Origin: Azomonas macrocytogenes
GTDB lineage: Bacteria > Pseudomonadota > Gammaproteobacteria > Pseudomonadales > Pseudomonadaceae
Assembly (NCBI RefSeq): GCF_014191985.1
Contig: NZ_JACHXI010000003.1
Location: forward strand, 186,001-250,000
Reading direction: 5' to 3'
DNA: 64,000 bases
Part shown: piece by piece, positions 47,588-56,642 of the stretch
Layout: each line of letters starts with the position of its first letter
Numbering within the stretch: position 1 is the stretch's first letter
Position numbers and translations under genes: made by a program
The notes under the pieces: generated by a model
Told to the model about the DNA's origin: nothing
Database searches by the model: none
The model's input: only the letters and a program-made list of their open reading frames with translations

Positions 47588-50500
47588 TCAGCTCTCGATC
47601 ATCTGGCGGACCTTCATTGCCAAGGCATCGATGTTAAACGGTTTGGCGAGCATTTCCATGCCCTGCGAAAGGAACTCGCCGCGAACCCTGGCATTGGCCG
47701 CGTAGCCGGTAACGAACAGTATTTTCAGATCCGGCCGGTGATTGCGGGCGATGTCCGCCAACTGGCGGCCATTCATGCCGGGCAGGCCGACATCGGTGAT
47801 CAGCAGATCGATCTTCCGTTCGCTGCTCAGGATGGGCAGTGCGCTGTCGCTGCCGCTGGCTTCCAGTACGGCATAGCCCAGTTCCTGCAATACTTCGATG
47901 ACCAGCATGCGTACGGCGGCTTCGTCTTCGACCACCAGAATCGTTTCGTCATTTCGCGCGCAGGGAACTTCCCGCGTATCCACCGCAGCCTCAGCTTGGA
48001 TCGGCTCCTGCTGATCGCGCGGCAATAGCAAGCTGATGCTCGTGCCCTGCCCGGGCTGGCTGTCGATATGTACCTGACCACCCGTTTGCTTGACGAAGCC
48101 GTAGACCATGGATAGGCCAAGGCCGGTGCCCTGGCCGATCGGTTTGGTGGTGAAGAAGGGATCGAAGGCCTTGGTGATTACCTCGGTCGACATGCCACAA
48201 CCAGTGTCGCTTACGCTGAGCTGCACGTAATCGCCCGGCTCGGTGCTATCCGGCAGAGAGTGGTCGATCGCGATATTGGCAGTGCCGATCAGCAAGCGTC
48301 CACCCGCCGGCATGGCGTCACGGGAATTGATCACCAGGTTCAGCAGCGCGTTTTCCAGTTGGTGGGCATCGGTGTGTGCGAGCCACAGGGTCGGCTTCAG
48401 TTGGGTGGTCAGTTGGATATGCTCGCCGATGGTGCGGCGCAGCATGTCTTCCATGGACAGGATCAGTCGATTCACATCGACCGGCTGCGGGTCCAGCGAT
48501 TGGCGGCGGGCGAAGGCCAGCAACCGATGGGTGAGCGCGGCGGCTCGATTGGCCGAGGTCACTGCCGCATCGATGTAGCGATCCACTTCGGTGCTATGCT
48601 GCCGACCGAGCCGACGCTGGATCATGTCCAGCGAACCCACCACGCCGGTCAGCATATTGTTGAAGTCGTGGGCCAGCCCACCGGTCAACTGGCCAATGGC
48701 TTCCATTTTCTGGGCATGGCGCAGGGCTTCTTCGGCACGCTCGCGCTCGTTCATTTCGATCTGCAGCCGGCTGTTGCTTTCGGCCAGTTCGTGGGTGCGC
48801 TCGACGACCCGGCGTTCCAGGTTGTTATTGAGTTCGCGCAGGGCCTCTTCGGCGGCAACCTGGGCGGTCACATCCGTATAGGTGCCGAACCAGTGGATGA
48901 CCCGGCCGAGTTCATCGCGGATCGGCAGCGCGCGCGACAGAAACCAGTTATACCGGCCATCCTTGCCGCGCAGGGGATAGGTGTCCTCCCACACCAAGCC
49001 AATACTGAAGGCTCGCTGCATGGATGCGATGACCCGTTCGCGATGTTCGGGATGATGCATCGAGCCGATACCCAGGGCCTGCATGGCTTCCAGGGTGGCG
49101 CCGGTATAGTCGTACCAGCGCTTGTTGTACCAGTAGATCACCCCGGCAGGGTTGGCCATCCAGGCCAGTTGGCTCATGTTGTCAGCCAGGGTGCGGAACT
49201 GCTCTTCACTCTTGCGCAGGGCTCGTTCGGCCTGCATACGGTTCTGGGCGGACCAGGCTCGTTCGCTGATATCCCGGGCAAAGGATATTTCCTCGTCAAG
49301 CCAGCGGCGCGGCTCGTCCTGCAGCAGGATCAGCACTTTGCAAAGATGGCCTTGCTCCTGGCGCGGGATGCCCATCAGACTGCAGACTCCCGCTTGGGCG
49401 AAGTTATCGGCTTGCTCTGCCGTGCGTACGTCATGGCGAACATCCTCGATCACGATCATCTCGCCCTGGTGCAGGTCGTAGGCCAGATCGCCATAATCGG
49501 TGAAATTGAAAACCTGTATCCCGCAGGGGAGCTTGTAGGGCCAACTTTGCAGGAGCTTGCCCCGTTCGCCGGGGGCTTCGACTTCGATCAGCAGGGCCCG
49601 ACTGCTATGCAGGGTTTCGCCGAGCAGGCGCGGCAGCACACGATCGACGGCTTCAGGGTCGAACTGGCCGCGCAGCATGTCGCTCATTCTGACGTAGGCG
49701 GCCTGACGCTGTTCGGCCTGATGACGTTCCTCGATCTGCATTTCCAGCAGCGTGTTGATTCGCTTCAGCTCTTCCGCTGCCTGGCGTTCGGCGGTGATTT
49801 CCCGTGTCGTGCCGAGAATCCTGACCTTACCGTTGTTATCCTGGATGCGTCGCCCTCGGTTGGTGATCCAGCGATATTGATGGTTGGTCGAGTCGAGAAA
49901 GCGGTAGTCCAGATCGATTTCACCGTCGCTTATCACTGCCAGTGCGCGTTTGAATGAGGTGACGACTGTGCGTCGATCATCCGGATGGATCCGTTCCAGA
50001 AACGCCCTGATGCTGAGCTCGGGCTGGCCGGCGGCGAGTCCGGCGAGCTGCCGGATCTGGGCATCCCAGTGCAGCCTGTTGGAGTGCGGATCGTATTCCC
50101 AGACGCCTACGGCGGCGGCCTGATTGGCCAGGCTGAGCCGTTGCCAGGCATCACGAATGGCCGTGGTACCGTTGAGACCGCTATCTGTCGGTTCTTGGCG
50201 TAAGCGGCGCAGCTCCAGCAGGGCCGTTGCCTGGCGAGCCAGGGCTTGCAGGTAGGCGATCTGAGGTTCGGTGAGTTGACGAGTACCAGGGTCGGCAACG
50301 GCCAGGGTTCCCAGTGGCAGGCCTTCAGAGGTGATCAGTGCGATTCCGGCATAGCTGCGCAGGTCGGATTCCGGCAATTGCAGGCTGGTTTGCAGATCCG
50401 GAATCAGCAGGGGAGTGGCTTGCTGCAGGATTTGTGCGCAAAGGGTTTTCAGGCCGTCGGCATCGCCTGGTTTCAGCGCGCTCGCCGCGACGCAGCAATG

Positions 50501-50605
50501 GCTGGTGCCATCGAGTAAATGAATGGCCGCACAACTGTAATCGCACAGGATACAAGCCTGCTCGACCAGGGATTGGAGCTCTGGATCTGGTTGCAAGCCA
50601 GTCAT
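47588..50605 (-). CDS. hybrid sensor histidine kinase (GAF-PAS-GAF-PAS-HisKA-HATPase-REC)
   Basis: A 1005-residue soluble hybrid kinase without membrane segments. Order: GAF (residues about 10-150, with CCVAASALKPG), PAS with PAC (about 175-290, HPDDRRTVV, TTREITAERQAAEE), GAF (about 320-460), PAS/PAC (about 485-610, TYTDVTAQVAAEEAL), coiled coil, phospho-acceptor His in GGLAHDFNNMLTGV near residue 644, ATPase with DTGCGM and GTGLGLSMVYGF, and a C-terminal receiver with Asp near residue 935 in LLITDVGLPGMNG. I start at ATG 50605; the frame extends to a TTG at 50711 without similarity. It has no adjacent response regulator; signal and output are unknown. Confidence 0.88.
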   Translation of the reverse strand: MTGLQPDPELQSLVEQACILCDYSCAAIHLLDGTSHCCVAASALKPGDADGLKTLCAQILQQATPLLIPDLQTSLQLPESDLRSYAGIALITSEGLPLGTLAVADPGTRQLTEPQIAYLQALARQATALLELRRLRQEPTDSGLNGTTAIRDAWQRLSLANQAAAVGVWEYDPHSNRLHWDAQIRQLAGLAAGQPELSIRAFLERIHPDDRRTVVTSFKRALAVISDGEIDLDYRFLDSTNHQYRWITNRGRRIQDNNGKVRILGTTREITAERQAAEELKRINTLLEMQIEERHQAEQRQAAYVRMSDMLRGQFDPEAVDRVLPRLLGETLHSSRALLIEVEAPGERGKLLQSWPYKLPCGIQVFNFTDYGDLAYDLHQGEMIVIEDVRHDVRTAEQADNFAQAGVCSLMGIPRQEQGHLCKVLILLQDEPRRWLDEEISFARDISERAWSAQNRMQAERALRKSEEQFRTLADNMSQLAWMANPAGVIYWYNKRWYDYTGATLEAMQALGIGSMHHPEHRERVIASMQRAFSIGLVWEDTYPLRGKDGRYNWFLSRALPIRDELGRVIHWFGTYTDVTAQVAAEEALRELNNNLERRVVERTHELAESNSRLQIEMNERERAEEALRHAQKMEAIGQLTGGLAHDFNNMLTGVVGSLDMIQRRLGRQHSTEVDRYIDAAVTSANRAAALTHRLLAFARRQSLDPQPVDVNRLILSMEDMLRRTIGEHIQLTTQLKPTLWLAHTDAHQLENALLNLVINSRDAMPAGGRLLIGTANIAIDHSLPDSTEPGDYVQLSVSDTGCGMSTEVITKAFDPFFTTKPIGQGTGLGLSMVYGFVKQTGGQVHIDSQPGQGTSISLLLPRDQQEPIQAEAAVDTREVPCARNDETILVVEDEAAVRMLVIEVLQELGYAVLEASGSDSALPILSSERKIDLLITDVGLPGMNGRQLADIARNHRPDLKILFVTGYAANARVRGEFLSQGMEMLAKPFNIDALAMKVRQMIES

Positions 50606-50800
50606 GGAATGAAAAACCAGAGTGGCCGAGCACCCAGCTTCGTCTTTTTTATAATTCACAATGTTTGCTCGGCAGTCCGTTGCGTTGCAATGGTCGAACG
50701 ATAACAAGTGCAAACTTGCATCGCCCCGTTTTTTATTAAAGAAATATTAGCCGGGATTACCGCACGATGCTCTCTCCTGTTCTATTGCTCGGCGGTGAGT

Positions 50801-52402
50801 TCAAGGCCTGGCTGCATTCAATGCTGCCAGCAGGCTCCGGTCGAGTTTGTAGATATCCTGCTGGTAGGTCACCTGACCATTGCCATCGGCTTCTGCCGTC
50901 CAGTAGGTAATCAGGATCGGCCTGGGGCTGCCCAGGTTGTACTGCGTGCTCTTACCGTTGGCGAGCAACTTCTTGACCGGTTCGCGTTCCTGATCGGTCA
51001 GTAGACGATCGGCCAGTTTCAGGGCGCCTTCGACCCGCACGCAACCCGAACTGAAGGCTCGCGGCGAACGGGCGAACAGGGGCTGGCTGGGGGTATCGTG
51101 CAGATACACGAAGAACGGATTGGCGAAACGCACGACAACTTTCCCCAACGGGTTGCCCGGGCCCGCATCCTGGCGCAGGCGGATGGCTTGCGGATTATTC
51201 CAGTCGATCAGGTTCGGGTCGATCTGCTGGCCCTGGGCATCCAGCACCTTGATCTGGTTGCGGGCCAGGTAGCCAGGGTTGCGGCGGATTTTCGGCAGCT
51301 TGTCTTCGCGCAGGATGGTCGGCGGCACTGTCCAGGTCGGGTTGAGGGTCAGGCGAGTTACCGTCGATTTCAACAGCGGCGTGGCACGGTCGGCCCGGCC
51401 TACCTGAGTGCGGGTCTGCCAACTGGCCTGGCCGTTGCGGTAGTCGATCAACCGGGCTCCGGCGACATTTACCAGCAAGATGTCGGGCTCCATATCGCGG
51501 GCGATCCAGCGCAGACGCTCCAGATTGATACGCAACTGCCCCAGGCGATAGGCCTGGCTGGTATTCAGTTCGGCAAGGGTACCCGGGCCAATGATGCCAT
51601 CGGGCTGCAGGCTGTGCTGGCGCTGGAAGTTCTTCACCGCCTCGACCAGGGCCGGGTAGTAGAGCAGATCGTCACTGGCTGCCGGATCGGGCTGCGGCAG
51701 GTAGATGGCCAGGCGTTGCTCGAGCAGGGGGATGCGCAGGTCCTGCATCTCCGGGCGCAACGGCGAGCCGGCCGGAATCTTCGGCCATACGGGCGATTGC
51801 TCATGGCGCATCCGCGCGTAGAGGTGGCGCAGGTTGATATACAGATCCAGTGTCGGGCGGGCCTGGCTGAAGGCCATGGCCGGATCTGCCAGGCCCTGTT
51901 CGGCGATCTTCGTCAGCGAGGGAATCTTTCCGGCATAGTCCCCGGAGCGCCAGATGGGTTCCAGACTGGTCTGGTCGACCCGGCCCCAGGCCAGATGCCG
52001 CAGGGCTCGCAGATAGGCATGGGTGGTCAGAATATCGGCGCAGGCCAGCTGGGTGCTGTCCGCTGTCTGGTACAACTGGCGAATCTGTTCGGGAGCGTAG
52101 CTGGCCGGGTCGAGGCCATCGTCCGCCAGCTCATCGAATTGCGCCAGCAAGGCTTCCAGACGCTGCCGGTCGCTCCAGAGTGGATGGAAATTGTGCGGTT
52201 GATAGAAGGCGATCAACTGTTTGCGCGCCAGATCGTCGAATGTCGGGCGCAAGTTGCGGCATGCGCTATTCTGATTTCCCAGGATCTGGAAGATTGAATT
52301 TGTAGAAGAGGGTGCGGAATAAGCGAAAGGTGCCGGCACCGTCAATAGCAGACAGGCGAGCAGACCTAATGCGGTTTTTTTCAACAATGCGTCACTCCAC
52401 AT
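50801..52402 (-). CDS. L,D-transpeptidase, YcbB/LdtD type
   Basis: A 533-residue periplasmic L,D-transpeptidase that forms 3-3 crosslinks in peptidoglycan. It has an N-terminal signal (LLKKTALGLLACLLLTVPAPFAYSA), a scaffold domain, a peptidoglycan-binding domain (YYPALVEAVKNFQRQHSLQPDGIIGPGTLAELN in parts, near residues 250-285), and a YkuD catalytic domain with HDTPSQPLFARSPRAFSSGC, the Cys being the nucleophile. Size and order match YcbB. It is divergent from a second, unrelated L,D-transpeptidase-like gene. Confidence 0.92.
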   Translation of the reverse strand: MWSDALLKKTALGLLACLLLTVPAPFAYSAPSSTNSIFQILGNQNSACRNLRPTFDDLARKQLIAFYQPHNFHPLWSDRQRLEALLAQFDELADDGLDPASYAPEQIRQLYQTADSTQLACADILTTHAYLRALRHLAWGRVDQTSLEPIWRSGDYAGKIPSLTKIAEQGLADPAMAFSQARPTLDLYINLRHLYARMRHEQSPVWPKIPAGSPLRPEMQDLRIPLLEQRLAIYLPQPDPAASDDLLYYPALVEAVKNFQRQHSLQPDGIIGPGTLAELNTSQAYRLGQLRINLERLRWIARDMEPDILLVNVAGARLIDYRNGQASWQTRTQVGRADRATPLLKSTVTRLTLNPTWTVPPTILREDKLPKIRRNPGYLARNQIKVLDAQGQQIDPNLIDWNNPQAIRLRQDAGPGNPLGKVVVRFANPFFVYLHDTPSQPLFARSPRAFSSGCVRVEGALKLADRLLTDQEREPVKKLLANGKSTQYNLGSPRPILITYWTAEADGNGQVTYQQDIYKLDRSLLAALNAARP

Positions 52403-52521
52403 TCAGGTTCCGGCTGGTAGACTTCAGCCCGCAAAAAAAGGCTGCAGTTCACGGAAGTACCCTTTCAGTTTACCTGAGGCAGCCGCTGGAAGCAGTTGTC
52501 ATAACGAGGCCCATAGAACGC

Positions 52522-53244
52522 ATGCCCACATTATTTCGCAGACTCTGCCTGGCGGCGGGGTTTTTCGTCTGCTCTTCACCGCTCTTTGCGGCAACGCTCG
52601 TCTCCTCTTATTCGCCTCTCGCCGAGCGTCTCGCGCGTTCGGCGCTAACCCTTGATCGACAGGTCCTGCGCAATGCCGTCGCGGCGATGGAATGTGCTGT
52701 CCGGCATGGCGCCGCGCCGGCCCAGCGACTGGCGGTGATCGATTATTCGCTGCCGTCCTCGGAGCGCCGCCTGTGGATTTTCGATCTGGTGAGAAAACGC
52801 CTGTTGCTCAAGGATTTTGTTGCCCACGGGCAGAATTCCGGGGAAAACCTGGCGACCAGCTTTTCCAATCGCGAAGGCAGCTACCAGTCAAGCATCGGTC
52901 TGTTCCGCACCGAGGAAACCTATGAGGGCCAGCACGGCTACTCGCTGCGGATGGATGGTTTGGAACCGGGGGTGAACGACCGGGCGCGAGACCGCGCTAT
53001 CGTCATTCATGCGGCGGATTACGTGAATCCCTTGTGGATCACCCGGCAAGGGCGCATCGGCCGCAGCCAGGGCTGTCCGGCGGTACGCCCGGAAGTGGCG
53101 AAGATGGTGGTGGATAGCCTCAAGGGCGGGCAATTCATGTTTTCCTGGTACCCGGATCGGCAGTGGCTGCAGACCTCTGTCTTTCTTAATTGCAATTCGG
53201 ACCGAGTCGTCACCATTTTGTCGTCGCGGGCCTCCGGCGGCTAA
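52522..53244 (+). CDS. murein L,D-transpeptidase catalytic domain family protein (YkuD_2 type)
   Basis: A 240-residue exported protein: signal peptide (LFRRLCLAAGFFVCSSPLFAA), then a YkuD_2-like domain with LWIFDLVRKRLLLKDFVAHG, AIVIHAADYV containing the conserved His, and the catalytic-Cys motif GRSQGCPAVRP. Likely acts on peptidoglycan in the periplasm. ATG at 52522. Its stop overlaps that of the convergent ATPase gene (53241-53244). An upstream extension of the frame to 52312 lacks a signal sequence and would bury the real one. Confidence 0.85.
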   Translation: MPTLFRRLCLAAGFFVCSSPLFAATLVSSYSPLAERLARSALTLDRQVLRNAVAAMECAVRHGAAPAQRLAVIDYSLPSSERRLWIFDLVRKRLLLKDFVAHGQNSGENLATSFSNREGSYQSSIGLFRTEETYEGQHGYSLRMDGLEPGVNDRARDRAIVIHAADYVNPLWITRQGRIGRSQGCPAVRPEVAKMVVDSLKGGQFMFSWYPDRQWLQTSVFLNCNSDRVVTILSSRASGG

Positions 53245-55013
53245 CGCTGCTCGCTCTGCGGGGTGACCCGCAGGACTTCCTCCACCGTGCTCAGCCCGCT
53301 TGCCACTTTCTGTGCGCCAGACAGCCGCAAGCTGCGCATGCCGTCTTTGAATGCCTGGCGGCGCAGGGCGAGCAGGTCGGTATCGGCACTGATCAGCGAC
53401 TTGAGATGGTCGTTCAGCAGCATGATCTCATACACGCCGGCGCGACCACGGTAGCCGGTATCACGGCATTCCAGGCAACCCACCGCCTTGTGCGCGCCGG
53501 GCGGCAGCGGCGCGCTCCAGGGCCGGGTCAGTTCCTGCCAGATGTCTTCTTCCAGCGCTAATGGCGCCTTGCAGTGCGGGCAGAGTGTGCGTACCAGGCG
53601 CTGGGCCATGACGCCAAGCAGGGTCGCCTTGAGCAGATAGTGCGGCACGCCCAGTTCGAGCAAGCGAGTGATGGCGCTGGGCGCATCGTTGGTATGCAGG
53701 GTCGACAGCACCAGATGGCCAGTCAATGCCGCCTGGATTGCCATCTCGGCGGTTTCCAGGTCACGGATTTCGCCGACCATGATGATGTCCGGGTCCTGGC
53801 GCATCAAGGCGCGCACGCCGCTGGCGAAGGTCAGGTCGATATTGGGCTGGACCTGCATCTGGTTGAAGGCGCCCTCGATCATCTCGATGGGGTCTTCGAT
53901 GGTGCAGACGTTCACCTCACTGGTGGCCAACTGCTTGAGCGTGGTGTACAGCGTGGTGGTCTTGCCCGAACCGGTCGGCCCGGTGACCAGGATGATCCCG
54001 TTGGACTGGCCGGTCATGCTCTGCCAGCGGCGCAGATCGTCGGCAGAGAAACCGAGCTGGTCGAAACCCTTGAGCAGCACCTCGGGATCGAAGATGCGCA
54101 TCACCATTTTCTCGCCGAAGGCCGTAGGCAGCGTCGACAGGCGCAGCTCCACTTCGCCACCGTCCGGTGTGCGGGTCTTGATCCGGCCATCCTGCGGCTT
54201 GCGCTTCTCGGCGACATTCATCCGTCCGAGCGTCTTCAGGCGGCTGATCACCGCCACGCTGACCTGTGGCGGAAACTGGTAGACATTGTGCAGTACGCCA
54301 TCGATGCGAAAACGTACGGTGCCCTGTTCCCGGCGTGGTTCGAGGTGGATATCGCTGGCGCGCTGCTGGTAGGCGTACTGGAACAGCCAGTCGACGATAT
54401 TGACGATATGCGCGTCGTTGGCGTCCGGCTCCTGGTCGCTGGCGCCGAGGCTGAGCAGCTGCTCGAAATTGCCGATGCCGCTGATCTTCTGCTCGCCGGT
54501 TGACGCGCCGCTCACCGAGCGGGCCAGGCGATAGAATTCCACGGTCAGGCGCTGGATATCCGCCGGGTTGGCCACCACCCGGCGGATCGGCCGTTTCAGC
54601 GCATGGGTCAGGTTCGCCTCCCAGGCCCGCACGAACGGCTGGGCGCTGGCGATGCTGACCGAATCCGCCCCGGCTTCCACCGCCAGGATTCTGTGGCGCT
54701 GGGCGAAGGCATAGGACATCAGCGAGGTGATCGCCGCAACCTCGATCTTCAACGGATCGATCCGCAGGTAAGGCTGGTTGGCATACTCGGCCAGCCAGAC
54801 GGTCAGGGTCTCCAGATCGAGCTTGCGCCCTGGCCGTTGCCGGTCTTCCACCTGCTGGGCCGCGAGGAATTCCAGCGGATGCTGCTGGTTCACCGCGCTG
54901 CGGCGAGCCACCAGGCACTGCTCGGCCGTCTCCTGCGCGAGGCGGCCCTGGGCAACCAGTTCCCGCAGCAGTTCGTTGAGGTTCAGCGGGTGATCGGCAG
55001 TGGCGGGTGGCAT
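53241..55013 (-). CDS. GspE/PilB-family secretion ATPase, orphan
   Basis: A 590-residue ATPase of the type II secretion/type IV pilus family. It has a GspE N-terminal domain (about residues 10-170), Walker A GPTGSGKTTTLY near residue 343, the Asp box TIEDPIEMIEGAFNQ, Walker B MRQDPDIIMVGEIRD, the His box LSTLHTNDA, and paired cysteines CPHC (near 474) and CLEC (near 511) of the zinc-binding C-terminal domain. I start at ATG 55013, ten bases after AGGA. No other pilus or secretion gene is adjacent; P. aeruginosa has a similar orphan (recalled as PA5210) at this place. Function unknown. Confidence 0.92.
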   Translation of the reverse strand: MPPATADHPLNLNELLRELVAQGRLAQETAEQCLVARRSAVNQQHPLEFLAAQQVEDRQRPGRKLDLETLTVWLAEYANQPYLRIDPLKIEVAAITSLMSYAFAQRHRILAVEAGADSVSIASAQPFVRAWEANLTHALKRPIRRVVANPADIQRLTVEFYRLARSVSGASTGEQKISGIGNFEQLLSLGASDQEPDANDAHIVNIVDWLFQYAYQQRASDIHLEPRREQGTVRFRIDGVLHNVYQFPPQVSVAVISRLKTLGRMNVAEKRKPQDGRIKTRTPDGGEVELRLSTLPTAFGEKMVMRIFDPEVLLKGFDQLGFSADDLRRWQSMTGQSNGIILVTGPTGSGKTTTLYTTLKQLATSEVNVCTIEDPIEMIEGAFNQMQVQPNIDLTFASGVRALMRQDPDIIMVGEIRDLETAEMAIQAALTGHLVLSTLHTNDAPSAITRLLELGVPHYLLKATLLGVMAQRLVRTLCPHCKAPLALEEDIWQELTRPWSAPLPPGAHKAVGCLECRDTGYRGRAGVYEIMLLNDHLKSLISADTDLLALRRQAFKDGMRSLRLSGAQKVASGLSTVEEVLRVTPQSEQR

Positions 55014-55048
55014 GGCATGAATGTCCTGGTTGGCGAAGCCTGAAGCTT

Positions 55049-56404
55049 CTACTGCAAAATCTCCCTCCAAACCTTGAGCGTGTAGACAGTCTGCGCTTGT
55101 GCCTGGATTTCGCTGGCGGCGCCGGAGTGTTCGAGCCTGTCGTGCAACTTGCTCAATTCGCCATAAAGACGGTCGGTTTCCGGCAGATCGAGTACGTTGC
55201 GTGCCAGTTGCAGCCAGACCAGCAGACGCTCCATGCGCGGCAGTTGCTCTGGTAGATCGTTGATATGGTTTTGGTAGTTGGGCAACTGCATGGCCGTCGC
55301 TTCTTCGGCAAGCATGCGTGGCAGCCATTTGCCCAGTTCGGCTTTGCCCAGGCGATTGCCGCGCTCTTTGCGCGAGTCGCCCCAGGTACGGCGCAGCAGC
55401 CAGAGGGAAGCGGTCAGAGAAAACCGCCCCCAGCGCGGCTGGGCCAATTCTTCGGCGAACAGCGCAGGCGCTGCCTGGCGGACGGATTCGTCCTGCAAGC
55501 CAGCGTTGCTTCGTGGGCGCCAGTCGCCCAGCAGTGCATCGAGGCACTCACGCAATTCCTTCGAGCTGGCCCGTGGAACTGCCTGGCCGACGCTGCCAAG
55601 CAGGGCACGCAGCTGGGCAAGATGGCGAACCCAGTCGACCAGAAGCGTCCAGTGGCCGTTGAAGCGATATTGCTCGGCCAGGCGTTGGCTGTTGCCGAGC
55701 AGATGCCAGGCCAGGGCGGTGAACGCATCGTCCAGCGGCTGTGCGGCATCCAGGTTCGGAACGGGCAGGGCCAGGGCATAGCTAGCGGCATCGTGCAGGC
55801 GATAACCGCGTTCTGCCTTGCTGATATCGCAGGGCATCAACGGCAGGTCCGCTGCCAGTTCGGCTGCCAGTTCGAGCAGCGCGGCGGGTTCGCCCTGGCG
55901 CAATTCCAGTTCCAGCTCGCAGATTTCCTCCTCCTGCTGGCCTGCGACGACCTTGCCCAGATCCAGCGCGACTTCGACGACTACCTTGGCCTTGCCGCGA
56001 CCCCAGGCGATATCGGTCTTTTCGCGCACGAAATCGGTACTGAAGATCGGCTTGAGCAACTGCTTGTCCAGCCCGGCCAAGGCTGCCGGCCAGCACTCGT
56101 CGGTCAGCTTGCCCGGGTCCAGCTCGGGCTGGTCCAGGTGCCAGTCCCACTCATTACGCTCGGACAGCCCGGCGATGCTCTGACCACGGCTCTTGAGCGT
56201 CTGGATATAGCTGTCGCCGTCGCGGCGCAGGCGCAAGGCAACCTTGTTGCGAGCCAGATCGCGTTCGTTGCTGTCGTAGTACTGGTTGAACAGTTCATGG
56301 CGTTGCCAGCCCTCCTTGCTGCGTTTTTTCAGCAGAGGATGCTCGCGCAGGGCGGCAAGCGTTTCGCGAGTGGCGCGCAATTTGATTTCGGTTTCTTTCT
56401 GCAT
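55049..56404 (-). CDS. ygiF: CYTH-CHAD inorganic triphosphatase
   Basis: A 451-residue protein. The N-terminal CYTH domain (to about residue 205) has the ExExK signature in QKETEIKLRA, metal- and phosphate-binding YYDSNERDLARNKVALRLRR in parts, and KVVVEVALDLGKVVAG; the C-terminal CHAD domain (about 215-445) is helical with conserved basic and histidine residues such as WVRHLAQLRALLG. E. coli YgiF hydrolyses inorganic triphosphate; CHAD domains associate with polyphosphate. ATG at 56404. Lies 35 bases upstream of the GspE-like gene on the same strand. Confidence 0.92.
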   Translation of the reverse strand: MQKETEIKLRATRETLAALREHPLLKKRSKEGWQRHELFNQYYDSNERDLARNKVALRLRRDGDSYIQTLKSRGQSIAGLSERNEWDWHLDQPELDPGKLTDECWPAALAGLDKQLLKPIFSTDFVREKTDIAWGRGKAKVVVEVALDLGKVVAGQQEEEICELELELRQGEPAALLELAAELAADLPLMPCDISKAERGYRLHDAASYALALPVPNLDAAQPLDDAFTALAWHLLGNSQRLAEQYRFNGHWTLLVDWVRHLAQLRALLGSVGQAVPRASSKELRECLDALLGDWRPRSNAGLQDESVRQAAPALFAEELAQPRWGRFSLTASLWLLRRTWGDSRKERGNRLGKAELGKWLPRMLAEEATAMQLPNYQNHINDLPEQLPRMERLLVWLQLARNVLDLPETDRLYGELSKLHDRLEHSGAASEIQAQAQTVYTLKVWREILQ

Positions 56405-56642
56405 GTGCCGGAAGGCCTGTTTTCGTATCGATCGGACCGTTGCGGCGGCTCCGGCAGAAATCTCATCCGGCCGGTCGACGGGCTGGACAGCCATTTCCGA
56501 GCACAGCGCCGCTCGCGGTTGTCGAGTGTACAGGACAACGCCGCACATGGCCGGGCACCAGAAGCCTATTCATGAAAGGCGGCGTCCGGCCCGATCTGTG
56601 TTTCACTGGAGCGGTTTTTCCGGTTTTTCAGGAGGTCTGCCT

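Noticed and set aside
48260-49957. 565-codon plus-strand frame
   Set aside because: Antisense to the hybrid histidine kinase, whose domains are continuous and well conserved.
51098-52297. 399-codon plus-strand frame
   Set aside because: Antisense to the YcbB-type L,D-transpeptidase gene.
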